From Dictyostelium firmibasis (taxonomy: Eukaryota; Evosea; Eumycetozoa; Dictyosteliales; Dictyosteliaceae), in NCBI GenBank assembly GCA_036169595.1, contig CM069767.1, positions 3,233,501 through 3,297,500 on the forward strand: a DNA stretch of 64,000 bases. The letters run 5' to 3'. Shown piece after piece: positions 42,261 to 64,000 of this stretch. How positions within the stretch are numbered: position 1 is the stretch's first letter; every line of letters begins with the position of its first letter. The notes beneath the pieces were generated by a model. The model was not told the DNA's origin. It worked only from the letters and a program-made list of their open reading frames with translations, and did no database searches. The position numbers were made by a program, and so were the translations under genes.

Positions 42261-43786
42261 AGAAAAAAAATTTTCCCCATATTTATAGTAGTTGGCATTA
42301 GGTGGGAAAACAGTAAAAAGATTTTTTTTTGATATTTTTTAAAAAAAAAATAATTTTCAACCAAATCTACTTTTTATCTCGAATTCGAAAAAAAAAAGAT
42401 CCCATCTCTGTTCTCTCTCCCAAACTTTGGACCTATTTCAAAAGTTTCTCAAGATGGACCAAAAAAAAAAAATAATATAAAATAAATTAAAATAAATTAA
42501 ATTAAATTAAAATAAAATAAAAACTAGTATCAAAAACATAAAAATTTGATTATATTGAAATAAAGAGAGTTTTTATTGAAGTGTTTTCCCACTTGAAATA
42601 TTCATTTTTTTTTTTTTTTTTAAAAAAAAAAAATAAATGAAAAAAATAAAAAAAATAAAAAAATAAATAATAAATAATAAAAAATATCTTTTTATTTTTT
42701 TTTTTTACGGTTTTGTAAATAAGTTTTTTTTTTTTTTTTTTTTTTTTTTTTGAAAAGTGGGAAAAAAAAAAAAAAAAGATTTTATTAATACACAAGTTCC
42801 GATACCGCCTGGGTTTTTGATATTATATTTTATTATATTTTATTTTTTTTATTTTTTTTATATAAAAAAAAAAAAAATTAGTTGAGATATTAAATATTTC
42901 AAGAATAAATATTTAAAAAAATCTTCACTATCAATCGTATTCAATGAAATTTTTAAAGGGAAATTTTAAAAAACCTATAAAATGAGAATCAAAAAAAAAG
43001 TATTTTTTTTTTTTCAATTTTTTTTTTCTCCTTTTTTTATCTTCCTTCTCCTTTCTTTTTTTTTTTAAAATTTTTTTTATTTTTTTATATTTTTTTTTTT
43101 AATTATTCCAAAAAAAAACCTATTTTTAGTTTTTAAAAAAAGGTTCAAAATTGGCAACTGAAAGAAAAAAAAAAAAAAAACCTCAAAATATTTCAAAAAT
43201 AATAAAAAGTGAATGATATAATCATCAAAAAAATAATTTTAATTTAATTTTATTTATTTAATTAAAAATAACATCATACAATAAAATTGAATTTTATATA
43301 TTATTATTTTAATTACCATCCACAATCATTTATCGATCTACTATCTATAAAAATGATTTTTTTATTTTTTTTTACTTTTTTTTCTATTTTTTTTTTTTTT
43401 TTTTTTTTAAGGATCTTGTGTGTGAGAGTAAACATTTTTATAATATTAGAAATTGTTTTATTTTTTTTTTACCCTTTTCATTTTTTATTTTTTTTTTATT
43501 TGTTTAAGTGTTTATACAATAATGTACACACACACATTATAATACCCACTTTTTTTAAAAAATAGAGTTGTTTTAAGTGACGTTTACTTGTATTTCAACA
43601 AATAATAAAAGGTTTTTTCTTTTTGACTATTTTTGGTTTTTTTTTTTTTTAAAAAAAATAATATTTTATTTTATTATTTTTATTTTTATTTTTTTTTTAC
43701 TATAAATAATTTTTTATTTTTTTTTTATTTTTTTCATTCAAAAATTTAAATTTATTTATTAATTAAACAAAAAAAAAAAAAAAACA
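42023..43786. other. 1.8-kb spacer with GC-enriched islands
   Basis: Mostly homopolymers. A low-AT island at 42362-42460 contains the palindrome TCGAATTCGA (42379-42388) and a 7-bp stem AAACTTT/AAAGTTT (42422-42428, 42441-42447). A second island, GTTCCGATACCGCCTGGG, lies at 42795-42812. A CA-rich box is at 43524-43550. No ORF has coding composition. It includes the promoters of the lectin receptor (minus) and of the 78-residue gene (plus). Confidence 0.5.
43524..43550. promoter_or_regulatory. CA-rich box upstream of the 78-residue gene
   Basis: GTACACACACACATTATAAT followed by ACCCACT, about 240 bp upstream of the ATG at 43787. C/A-rich boxes of this kind are associated with GBF-dependent developmental promoters in Dictyostelium. 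Composition-based call. Confidence 0.35.
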
Positions 43787-44023
43787 ATGTTATTTGAAAC
43801 TTTAAAAAATCTTTCTCAACAAAATGGTAATAACCAATTTTTAGATTCAAATGATCAAGCATTTGGAAGTCCTTCAATGTCATCATCATTTAATAATCAA
43901 TCAATGCCATTTGGTAGTCCATCATCATCATCTGCAATGAGTTCATCATATAAAGGTAATTCAGTTGCTTCAACCAAATCAACAAGTAATGCCTTTTTTT
44001 CAAGACCATTTTATTCAGAATAA
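43787..44023 (+). CDS. Small Ser/Asn-rich hypothetical protein
   Basis: Single exon, 78 residues, with a typical A-run leader before the ATG. The sequence is rich in Ser, Asn, Phe and Pro with two AFGSPS/PFGSPS-type repeats (residues 25-30 and 41-46) and a C-terminus NAFFSRPFYSE. No signal peptide, membrane helix or Cys. The frame has normal coding composition (codons such as TCA, CCA, GGT) unlike the homopolymer ORFs around it, which supports it as real. Small Ser-rich proteins of this kind are abundant in Dictyostelium; the function is unknown. Confidence 0.7.
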   Translation: MLFETLKNLSQQNGNNQFLDSNDQAFGSPSMSSSFNNQSMPFGSPSSSSAMSSSYKGNSVASTKSTSNAFFSRPFYSE

Positions 44024-44252
44024 AAACACATTATTTGGTTTTTGAAAAAAAAATAAAAAAACAACAATATGTACCACTACATTTTCAACCAGAGTTCTTT
44101 TTTTGTTATTAACAATAATTACTACTTTTTATATTTATTTATTAAAGAAAATAAAAAATAAACAAAATAAATAAAATTTGTTTTTTTTTTATCACCATAC
44201 TAAATACAATGTAGTTCAATCTAACATAACAATTATTATTATTATTTTAATA

Positions 44253-45855
44253 TTACTTTCTTAATTGTTTTGCCATTTGGGAGAATGATCTTGCATTCAT
44301 TTCCATTTGAGAAGTTTTTAATTCCAATTCTTTTAATTGATCACCTCTTTTCTCTAAAGCTTCTTTTGCTTTATTTAATATATCAGAAATACCGGCGATT
44401 TGTTGTGAATGTGTTGGTGTTGGTATTTTATTTCCTTCCTCTGAGAAAATTCTGTCCAGGTTTGATTCAGTAGTTTGTTGAGATGGTTTTGATGAAAAAA
44501 AACTAGTAAATTTGCTCTTACCCTTTGGCATTGGAGGCATTGGTATATTATCAATAAATAGTGTTGGATATTGATTTAATTGATTACCACCATTATTTGA
44601 TATGCAATATAGTATACTGCTACTACTACTACTACTACTACTATCATTATTACTATTATTATCAATATATAAATAGGCATTATTATAAGATGGTGTTACA
44701 ATGAATTTAATTATATTATTATTCAATGAAGATGAAGGCGATGGAAATATTGGTGGTAATCTAACTGTTGGTAATAAACTATTTGATTTTAATTTATCTA
44801 AATTTGTTGTGTTAAATAATTCAATTGACGAGGTTGAAGCATCTAATGAAACCAATACTGGTTTACCATCTGATTGAGTTGATGAATGCACTAAACCATC
44901 AATAAAATGTTTATTTGAGCCGTCATGTTTGTTCAATCTCTTATGTTGAATTGATTTATTACTACCAAATGAAATATTATATATTGATATCTCTTTAATT
45001 GTCGAAACCACCAATGATATATCTTCAATCATTGATTTAAATTCTTCACCACTAGTACTACAATTATTTGCTGTTACTGAGGTTGATAAATCATTATTAA
45101 ATATTTTACAAAGTGTTGATAGATCATTTAGATTTTCAATTGATTCAGCATCATCATGATTAACTGAGCCAAAGAATAAGAATTGGATTGGATCACCTCT
45201 CTTATTTGTAAATAATAATGATCCAACTGATACACCACTATTTGATAGTTTAAATGATGATATGATTTTCATGGTTTGTAAATCTAAAACCATTATATTA
45301 CCATCATTTGTACCTAAATAAACTATACTACTATCAATATCACTATTACGAATTGGATAAAAACATAATGATATTGATGTTATTGCTATTGATGTTTCTG
45401 CTATATTATTTGATGAGGTATTTATTCCTGGTATTGATGGTGTCGATGGTGTCGATAGTGTCGATGGTGTTGATGGTGTTGATGGTGTTGATGGTGTCGA
45501 TGGTGTTGCATTTGCTGCAGTAGAAGTGCAACAATTACCAAAGCCAAATACTACTAATGAATAAACTACTTGGCTAGAAGGGACAGTTGGTACTCCATCA
45601 ACATTCACTATTTTATTATTTACAATTGATAATATGTAATGATAAACATTTCCAAAATCAGTACCAATCAAAATTCTAGTGGAATAACTACTTTTGTAAG
45701 GATTCGTAATAATAGATGTTATATTCTCACCATTTCCCATGATAATTTTACCCATTAATTTAAAAACATCAAAGACTGCATTAGGTAGTGGTTTGTCTTC
45801 TTTTGGTGAATCTTGTTTTTGTTGTTGCTGTTCCTCTGCTGATGAATTATTATTA

Positions 45856-45923
<68 letters not shown>

Positions 45924-47826
45924 ATTATCGTTGTTATAAATTAATATTTCTATTCTTTTTGAGAAATCAGAAACATGATAAATTAATAGCTCTGAATTAC
46001 TTGTAGAGATTGTTAATAATAAAGTTGATACAGAGAATGAAATTGTAATGATTGAATAGTTTTGTAATGTTGTTGTTGTTGTTGTTGAATTATTTATATT
46101 TAAAGTACCAAGATATAAAATATTCTTGGGATCACTTGAATTCCAAAATTGAATGGTATTATCAAAATGAACCGTAATCATTAGTTGTTGACTTGCCAAT
46201 GATGCACCTGGTTGTTTTGTTAGTGTTAAGGTGTCTGGTCCACCATTAATTGAACTTCTCTTACCATTCGATTCATATAGTTGATAAATTAAATCAATTG
46301 TATTTGAATCACATTGATAACTTTTCATTAATTTAACTTTATTGGCACTACAATCGAATGATTTCAAGTTAATTTCATCACATGGTATAGGATTGGAAAA
46401 GAATAATGTTTTTTGATCTATTTTTAATTCAAATAATCTATTACTACCATTACCACTACCTTCAATGAATAATATGGATTCAACCTGACCATTATTATTA
46501 TAATATGGTAATGTTGTAATTGGGCAATAGGAGAGTAAATTTGAAATCACTTGAACCGAAGATAAATGATTTGGATTTTTGAAATTATCACCTTTGATAA
46601 GCATTAATGATTTCGTATGTTCAATGATATTGGTACCTTTAAATAGTATTATCTTCTTTGAAGATGTATAGAGTATTTCTAATTGATCGATTGGGTAATA
46701 TTGTTGTTGTTGTTGTTGTTGTTCTTGTTGTTGAGTTTTATAAATTAATACTGAGGTTGAATTTTGAAGTGAATATTTAATTAAATGAATTTCACCATTT
46801 AAAAAGCCTGCTACAAATTTTGAACCATTTCTAGACCAACAAATAGATGTGCAGTAACCACATTTAATGAATGATTCAATACGTTTTTCAATTTTTTTAG
46901 ACTCCAAGTTAAATATCAATATTAAACCATTATTATATCCAACTAGAAGTTGATTGGCATTGCTTGGATTGACTTTTAAACATGATGGTAATGCTATATT
47001 ATCAGCACATTTAACATCGAATTCTAGTGGTTGTGGTGTTGTGTTACTTTCATCATATAGTTGATATGTCGATAAAAAGTTATTATGTATATTATAGGTT
47101 TGAATCATTGAATCCTCGGTAGAGAAAAACAAATGTTTCAATCCATTCGATAGACATATAGATGTTATTCTAGTCTTATACAATAATATATTGTTTAATT
47201 TTCTTCTATCATAATCCCATTTCTCAATCGATGAATCTGTAACAATTATAATGAATGGCTATAATAATTATTTCTTTTGTTAATTATTACTATTATCGAT
47301 TATTATTTATTATATGAATAAATATGCTTACAGAATTTATAATAAAGTAAATTTTTTTAATCATTGATTTAGTATGAGCTTTTAATGTTATTTCATAACC
47401 ATTTTTACCGAAACTATAAAAAGATAAGTTTGTTATACTGAATTAGTTTATAGGTTTTTTTATGTATATTTTTAAATGTGAGTATGTTGCTATTTTTTAT
47501 TACCCACATTTTAAAAGCTCCATCATTAAATCCAATTGCACATAAATTTAAAATATTATCAAATGCTAATGAACTCTTTGTTCCATGGATACCATTTATA
47601 AATATCTAAAAAAAATAAAAAATAAATAAATAAAAAATAGAAAGAAAAAAAGTAAATAATTTATCTTTTTTTTTTTTTTTTTTTTTAATTAATGACAAAC
47701 ATTTTTTTCAAATTCATTGGTATTTGGTTTGGTTGGGGTTTTATTTGGTGTTGGTTTTTTGAAAATATCTTCATCATCTTCATCTTCATCTTTTATGAAT
47801 TTTTTAATTTTATTAAAAAATGACAT
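44253..47826 (-). CDS. Tomosyn / STXBP5-like WD40 protein with C-terminal R-SNARE motif
   Basis: Four exons on minus: 47826-47701, 47605-47508, 47413-47332 and 47258-44253, 1103 residues. Small 5' exons encode MSFFNKIKKFI, then NGIHGTKSSLAFDNILNLCAIGF and FGKNGYEITLKAH, matching the start of the LLGL/tomosyn/Sro7 family (HGFPHQPSALAYDP). WD40-type blades follow through two beta-propellers, with poly-Asn and STP repeats between blades. The C-terminus (about 1040-1103: ILNKAKEALEKRGDQLKELE ... ARSFSQMAKQLRK) is an R-SNARE-like coiled coil, which distinguishes tomosyn from LLGL. Tomosyns bind syntaxin/SNAP-25 t-SNAREs and restrain exocytosis. Donors GTTTGT (exon 1) and GTGGGT (exon 2) are non-standard but required by frame and homology. 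Confidence 0.87.
45853..45919 (-). repeat. (AAT)n tract in the tomosyn-like gene
   Basis: About 22 triplets coding poly-Asn between WD40 blades. Confidence 0.9.
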
Positions 47827-48065
47827 TTTTTTTTATTAATTTAATTATTGGTGAAAATTAGAGAATTGATTCAAAATACAAATACCAATAAAAGCAATGT
47901 GATATATTCAAATTTAATAAAACTTCAAAAAAAATAAAAAAAATGAAAATATAAAAAAAATAAAAAAAATAAAAAAAATAAAAAAAAAAAATAAAAAAAA
48001 TTATATTTAGCTCTTATTTTTCAAATAAATTTTAATTAAAAAAAAAAAAAAAATAAAAAAAAAAA

Positions 48066-48096
<31 letters not shown>

Positions 48097-48394
48097 GTAA
48101 AATATATTAATTTTTTGACACATAACAATTTAAATTCATTAGCTCTTTATATTGACTTTTACAAAAATTTTAAATTAAAAAAAAAAAAAAAAAACAAAAA
48201 TATTTTAAATAAAAAAAAAAAAGAAAAAAAAAAAATGCACATAACTGTTTTTTTTTTTTTAAATTTTTTAATTTTTTTTTAATTTTTAATTTTTTTTTTT
48301 TATTTTTTTTTTATTTTTTTTTTTCATATCTTTGTTGAACAAACAAACCTTTTAAAAAAAAAAAATCAACTCCATCTGATTTTTAAAAAAACAG
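47827..48394. other. Divergent promoter, tomosyn-like / med24
   Basis: About 570 bp of very long A- and T-runs shared by two divergent genes. No GC-containing box was found; the longest mixed-sequence patch is about 48110-48180. Confidence 0.5.
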
Positions 48395-54437
<6,043 letters not shown>

Positions 54438-54582
54438 GTAATAATTTCCAAAATAAATAAAAAAGAAAAATAATAAAAGACAGATAAAAAAAATATAAAA
54501 AAATAATAAAAAAGATTTATATCTTTTGTTCATTAAAAATTTTTTTAAAAAATTAAGTAAATAATTTAGAATTATGGATCTA

Positions 54583-56405
<1,823 letters not shown>

Positions 56406-56543
56406 TTCTTATATTAACCAATACATATAATTTTAATGAGAGATGGTGAATGTGTGGGTGGGTGCGCCTGTATAAAAATGTAGTAAAAATATTGAGAGAT
56501 GAGTATGAATAAAAAAAATCAGCGAGGTTGTGTGTTAGGGTGA

Positions 56544-56591
<48 letters not shown>

Positions 56592-56839
56592 TTATATGTT
56601 TAAACTAATTAAAATTGAAAACAAAGAAAAATAAATAAATAAATTTTAAAAAATAATAGAAAAATGTACAAAAAGGAAAAAAAAAAAAAGAGTTTAACTA
56701 ACTTAAGTTGCTACAACATGTCTAAAAACAAAAAATATATATAAAAAAATAAAAATATTATAAGCAACACAAGTTAAAAAAACAAACAAAAAGAATATAT
56801 TGCTTTCATTGTTCATTTAGTAGTATATATTTTAATTAT

Positions 56840-56877
<38 letters not shown>

Positions 56878-57530
56878 TTTTTTATTTTTTTTTTTTGGAT
56901 AATTAAAAAAAAAAATCAAAACAAAATAAGAATAAAAAAAAAATTAAAATAAAAAAAATAAAAAATAAATAAAAAAAATAAAAAATAAAAAATAAAATAT
57001 TTGAAATATGAGTTTGTTTTTAAACAGGAACCACCAAACAAAAAATGTGTTTTTTGGTGGTGAGTTTGTGCAATTATCTCATTAATTCTTATTGTGAAAA
57101 TAGTTTAAAAAAACTATTTTTTTTTTTTATAAATAAACAAAAAATAAACAAAAAAAAAAAAAAAATAAAAAACCAAACTTTCATATAGCACTTTTTATAC
57201 GTTTTTGTTTTTTTTTTAAAATTTATTTTTATTAAAAAAAGAAATCAATTGCATCTAAAAAAAAAAAAAAAAAAAATCAATAAAAAACTAAAGTTAAAAA
57301 AAATCAAAAACCTCTTCATTAATTAAAAACAATTAAAAAAAATAGAAAAAATAAATAAAAAAAAAATAAAAAAAAAAATAAAAAGATCAAATAAAAAAAA
57401 TAAAATAAAAAATTAAATACATAAATATTTAAATAAACATATAAAAAAAAATATATATATATTTTTTTATGATCATTGATATTGGTAAAAAAAATAAAAA
57501 AATTATTAAATAATATAAAAATATCAGGAA
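56406..57530. other. 1.1-kb divergent spacer with GT boxes and inverted repeats
   Basis: GT-rich boxes at 56445-56470 and 56522-56543 next to the glycosyltransferase start; a 14-bp inverted repeat (12 of 14 matching) at 56699-56712 and 56763-56776; a CACCA/TGGTG hairpin at 57030-57061; long homopolymers elsewhere. No ORF. Confidence 0.55.
56445..56470. promoter_or_regulatory. GT/G-rich element upstream of the glycosyltransferase
   Basis: GGTGAATGTGTGGGTGGGTG continuing into GCGCCTG, 40-65 bp upstream of the minus-strand ATG at 56405; a second GT-rich box (GAGGTTGTGTGTTAGGGTG) is at 56524-56542. The composition resembles G-box elements bound by GBF. Inference. Confidence 0.4.
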
Positions 57531-58388
57531 ATGAAAAATTCTTTAATTTTTTTTATAATAATACATATAATAATAATAATAACAATTGGTTCAAAAATTG
57601 TAAAATCATCATTAATAAATGATGAAATAGATGATCTTAAATACCAAAATAATAAATGTAATGGTGATGATAATGACAACAAAAAAATAAAAAGTGAAAG
57701 CTTGTATTATTTTGATTATCAAAATGATGAAATTGTAAAAGAAACCATTCATTATAATAATAGACTTAAAAATAAAAAACAAGTAAATGACATTAACTCA
57801 CCATTATCACCATTTCAAGAAGGAATTTATAAAATTAGACCAGCATTTCCAAATTCAACATTAGGTGGTAAAAATGGTGGTCACTCATTCATATCTAATC
57901 TTAAAGATTCATGGGAAGTTGGTGGTTATAATAGTTGGATCTTTTATAATGATAATGGTATACTACAAGTTTTAAATAATGGTGATATAATAATGAGTGG
58001 TCCAATAGTACCAACGAATCAACAATCCAGTTGTCACACTTGGTATGTCAATATGATGTTTACACAATCAAAAACATTAAAAACACCACGTAAAGATTTA
58101 AACCGTGATTCTTATATTCCAAAAGGATCAATAAATCCAAAAGATTGGAGATTCTACGAACCTGTTAAATTAATAAACTCTTGGATAGGAATAGGTTGTA
58201 ATCATATAAACAATATTCAATTCGATGGTACTACATTTCCAAACAAACTACTTCAATTTGGTATCGGAGCAAATGGTAAAAATGAAAATAATGGTATCTT
58301 ATTCTCAATACCAATACCATTCGGACCAAATAATTCAAACAAAAAAGATTATATTGATATTAATGTTGATTTAGTTTTAATAAGTTAA
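57531..58388 (+). CDS. Secreted protein of unknown family
   Basis: Single exon, 285 residues. A signal peptide (MKNSLIFFIIIHIIIIITIG, with likely cleavage near residue 26) precedes an Asp/Asn/Lys-rich linker (to about 85) and a conserved-looking domain of about 190 residues with many Trp, Gly and Tyr: GIYKIRPAFPNSTLGGKNGG, DSWEVGGYNSWIFYNDNG, CHTWYVNMMFTQSKTL, NPKDWRFYEPVKLINSWIGI and KLLQFGIGANGKNENNGILF. The beta-strand-like alternation suggests an extracellular beta-sandwich, perhaps carbohydrate binding, but I do not recognise it. There is no C-terminal anchor, so it is probably released or luminal. One Cys pair (CHTW and GCNH) may form a disulphide. Confidence 0.75.
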   Translation: MKNSLIFFIIIHIIIIITIGSKIVKSSLINDEIDDLKYQNNKCNGDDNDNKKIKSESLYYFDYQNDEIVKETIHYNNRLKNKKQVNDINSPLSPFQEGIYKIRPAFPNSTLGGKNGGHSFISNLKDSWEVGGYNSWIFYNDNGILQVLNNGDIIMSGPIVPTNQQSSCHTWYVNMMFTQSKTLKTPRKDLNRDSYIPKGSINPKDWRFYEPVKLINSWIGIGCNHINNIQFDGTTFPNKLLQFGIGANGKNENNGILFSIPIPFGPNNSNKKDYIDINVDLVLIS

Positions 58389-58529
58389 AAAAATTAAAAT
58401 TTATAAAATAAACCATACAACAAATAGGGGTTTATTTATATTTCGATAAAAAAAAATAAAAACTAAATAAAAAAAAAAAATAAAAAAAAAAAGTATATTT
58501 GATATCTTGAAATTGGGAATTGTTAAACA

Positions 58530-59629
<1,100 letters not shown>

Positions 59630-59860
59630 ATTACAGAAATAAATTATTTACTATGTAAAATTTTTATTAAATTTAGTAATTAAAAAAAAAAATAAAAAAA
59701 AAAAAAAATTTACCACTATTGTAAATTATGATTAAATTAGAAAAAATAAATAAATAATAATAATAAAAATAATAAAAAATATTAAAAAAAATAATAATAA
59801 TAATAATAATAATAAATTGTTTCCATTTTTGTTAACAACCACACCAATTATTTTTATTTT

Positions 59861-59892
<32 letters not shown>

Positions 59893-60605
59893 CTCTCTAA
59901 AATTTTAACACAAAAAACCAAAATTAAACTTTATATTTTTTATTTTTTTTTTTTTATATTTTTACTATTAAAGAAACAATATTATTTAAGAGAATTGATC
60001 ATTTTTTTTCTTTCGTTTCAAAGCAAAAAAAAAAAATAAAAAAAATAAGCGGCCATTTTTTTTTTTTTTTAATTTATTTAATTTTAATTTATTTTTTTTT
60101 TTTAGTTTTTGGGAAAAAACATTTTTTGTCTATAAAACTAAATTTTTTTATAAAATTAATCATAGAAAATAAAAAAAAATCAATAATAATGCTATTTAAG
60201 GAAAAAGCAAAAATATAAAATATAAAAAGAAAAAAAAAAAAGCAAAGATAATTAGAATCAATATGATTTTTTTTTTATTGCTCAATAATTCGATAATTTA
60301 ATTTTTTTATTTTTTGAATTAATTTAATTTTGGATTTTTTTGAATTTTTTTTTCCCACCTCCTACACTTAAAATGATATGGTAATTTAATTTTAATTTTT
60401 TATTTTTATTTTTTGTTTTTTTTTTATATTTAATTTTTTTTTATTTTTTTATTTTTGTTATCATTATTTTTTTATTATCATTATTTTTTTATCATTATTT
60501 TTTTATTATTTTAAGTCCAAAACCTTATTCTCTTTAAACTAATAGAACAATATTTTTCAAAACTTTTTTTCTTTTCTCCTAAAATTTTAAAAAAAAAAAA
60601 AACAA
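59630..60605. other. Divergent promoter, scramblase / CudA-like gene
   Basis: About 980 bp. It contains two direct copies of TTTTTGAATT (60311-60320, 60336-60345), a C-rich box CCCACCTCCTACACTT (60354-60369), tandem ATTTTTTTATTATC-type units (60463-60510) and long homopolymers. No ORF. Confidence 0.55.
60354..60369. promoter_or_regulatory. C-rich box (CCCACCTCCTACACTT) upstream of the CudA-like gene
   Basis: The only C-rich word in nearly 1 kb, 237 bp upstream of the ATG at 60606, similar in composition to CAE/G-box elements of Dictyostelium prespore promoters. Two TTGAATT words lie just upstream; TTGA direct repeats are described as STATa-type half sites. Both readings are inference. Confidence 0.4.
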
Positions 60606-63328
<2,723 letters not shown>

Positions 63329-63694
63329 TCCCTATATTGTAAAAAAAAAAAAAAATTTAAAAATAAAAAAATAAACTAAACAAATAATTTAAAAAATAAA
63401 ATATTTAAAAATAGTAATTTCAATTCTTTTATTGATGTAGATCCCAATAATACTAATAATAAAAAAAAATAAAAAAAGTATATATATTTTTAAACAATGT
63501 GGATATCCAATTTTTTTTCGGGCTTCTTCAAAACCTAAAATTAAAAAAACTTAAAATTATACAGGCTTTTTTTTTTTTTTTTTTTATTTTTAGATTTTTC
63601 CAAAAATCCAAGTTCATTTCACCCCCACCTAACGAAAGGACACTGCTTGTTTTTGTTATTCACATTTTATTCACAGATAGTTAAAGACAGTGCT

Positions 63695-63734
<40 letters not shown>

Positions 63735-64000
63735 CATAAAAAAACTGGAAAAAAAAATTGAAATATTTGAAAATTAATAACTTAATTTTTTATGGCACTA
63801 AAAACATAGAATTTCCAATATATTCATTATATTTAATTATCAAAAAAAAAAATAAAAAATAAAAAATATAAAAAAAATAATAAAAATCTAGATTCATGAA
63901 CTTCTCCCAGGTTATTACTTTGAAAATAATTTTATTTTAATAATTTTTTTTTTTTTTCTTTTTTTTTTTCTATTGGAGATTTTTAACTCTATTCATTCTT
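63329..64000. other. Right-edge spacer
   Basis: About 670 bp: 3' flank of the CudA-like gene and probably the promoter or flank of a gene beyond the window. It contains a CACCCCCACC box at 63619-63628, a poly-T run at 63698-63734 and a 13-codon micro-ORF starting ATGTGGATATCC at 63498. No full gene was seen. Confidence 0.5.

Noticed and set aside
63498-63540. 13-codon micro-ORF MWISNFFSGFFKT at the right edge
   Set aside because: Too short to support and no splice donor follows; kept only as a note on the spacer.

Overview
The window is nuclear DNA of a social amoeba, almost certainly Dictyostelium discoideum or a very close relative. The evidence is the extreme A+T content with long poly-A/poly-T runs between genes, short AT-rich introns of about 55-250 bp with GTAAGT-type donors, (AAT)n and (CAA)n triplet tracts coding for poly-Asn and poly-Gln inside otherwise conserved proteins, TAA as the usual stop codon, and families typical of this group (DUF4419, C-type lectin/IPT-TIG receptors, large 'ILFWK' proteins). 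I see 23 protein-coding genes. Exon joins were worked out by hand from splice sites and reading phase; all joins keep phase. I found no tRNA, rRNA, transposon ORF or CRISPR array.

Layout. 0-10 kb, plus strand: DUF4419 protein, peroxin PEX1, and a large amoeba-specific protein with a poly-Asn tail. 10-16.5 kb, minus strand: a class 3 (diacylglycerol-lipase-like) lipase with a long low-complexity N-terminus, then a TRF4/PAPD5-type non-canonical poly(A) polymerase whose start codon is unclear. 16.5-19.1 kb: a gene-poor stretch of about 2.6 kb. 19-23 kb, minus: two tandem TMEM53/DUF829 alpha/beta-hydrolase genes and a C1orf43 homologue; the last is divergent from a CCDC124 homologue on plus. 24-29.5 kb, minus: a second 'ILFWK' protein, a small secreted Cys-containing protein and a two-TM protein. 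30.5-33.4 kb, plus: a secreted, probably GPI-anchored Gly/Ser/Ala-repeat protein. 33.5-37.2 kb: a SIRT1-type sirtuin (minus) and a ubiquitin-like fusion protein (plus). 37.3-42 kb, minus: a 1508-residue C-type lectin/IPT-TIG/EGF cell-surface receptor. 43.8-54.4 kb: a 78-residue protein (plus), a tomosyn/STXBP5 homologue (minus) and Mediator subunit 24 (plus, seven exons). 54.6-63.3 kb: a family 2 glycosyltransferase (minus), a secreted protein (plus), a phospholipid scramblase (minus) and a CudA-like nuclear factor (plus).

The genes do not form one pathway. They are housekeeping and developmental genes in a compact eukaryotic arrangement (peroxisome import, mRNA/RNA metabolism, transcription, vesicle fusion, ribosome dormancy) mixed with lineage-specific surface and secreted proteins. 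I found no convincing new multi-gene system. The best leads are the ATG-less N-terminal extension of the poly(A) polymerase, the ubiquitin-like fusion protein, the diverged TMEM53 pair, the lectin/TIG receptor, and several palindromic or GC-enriched islands in the AT-rich spacers that could be small RNAs or factor-binding sites.
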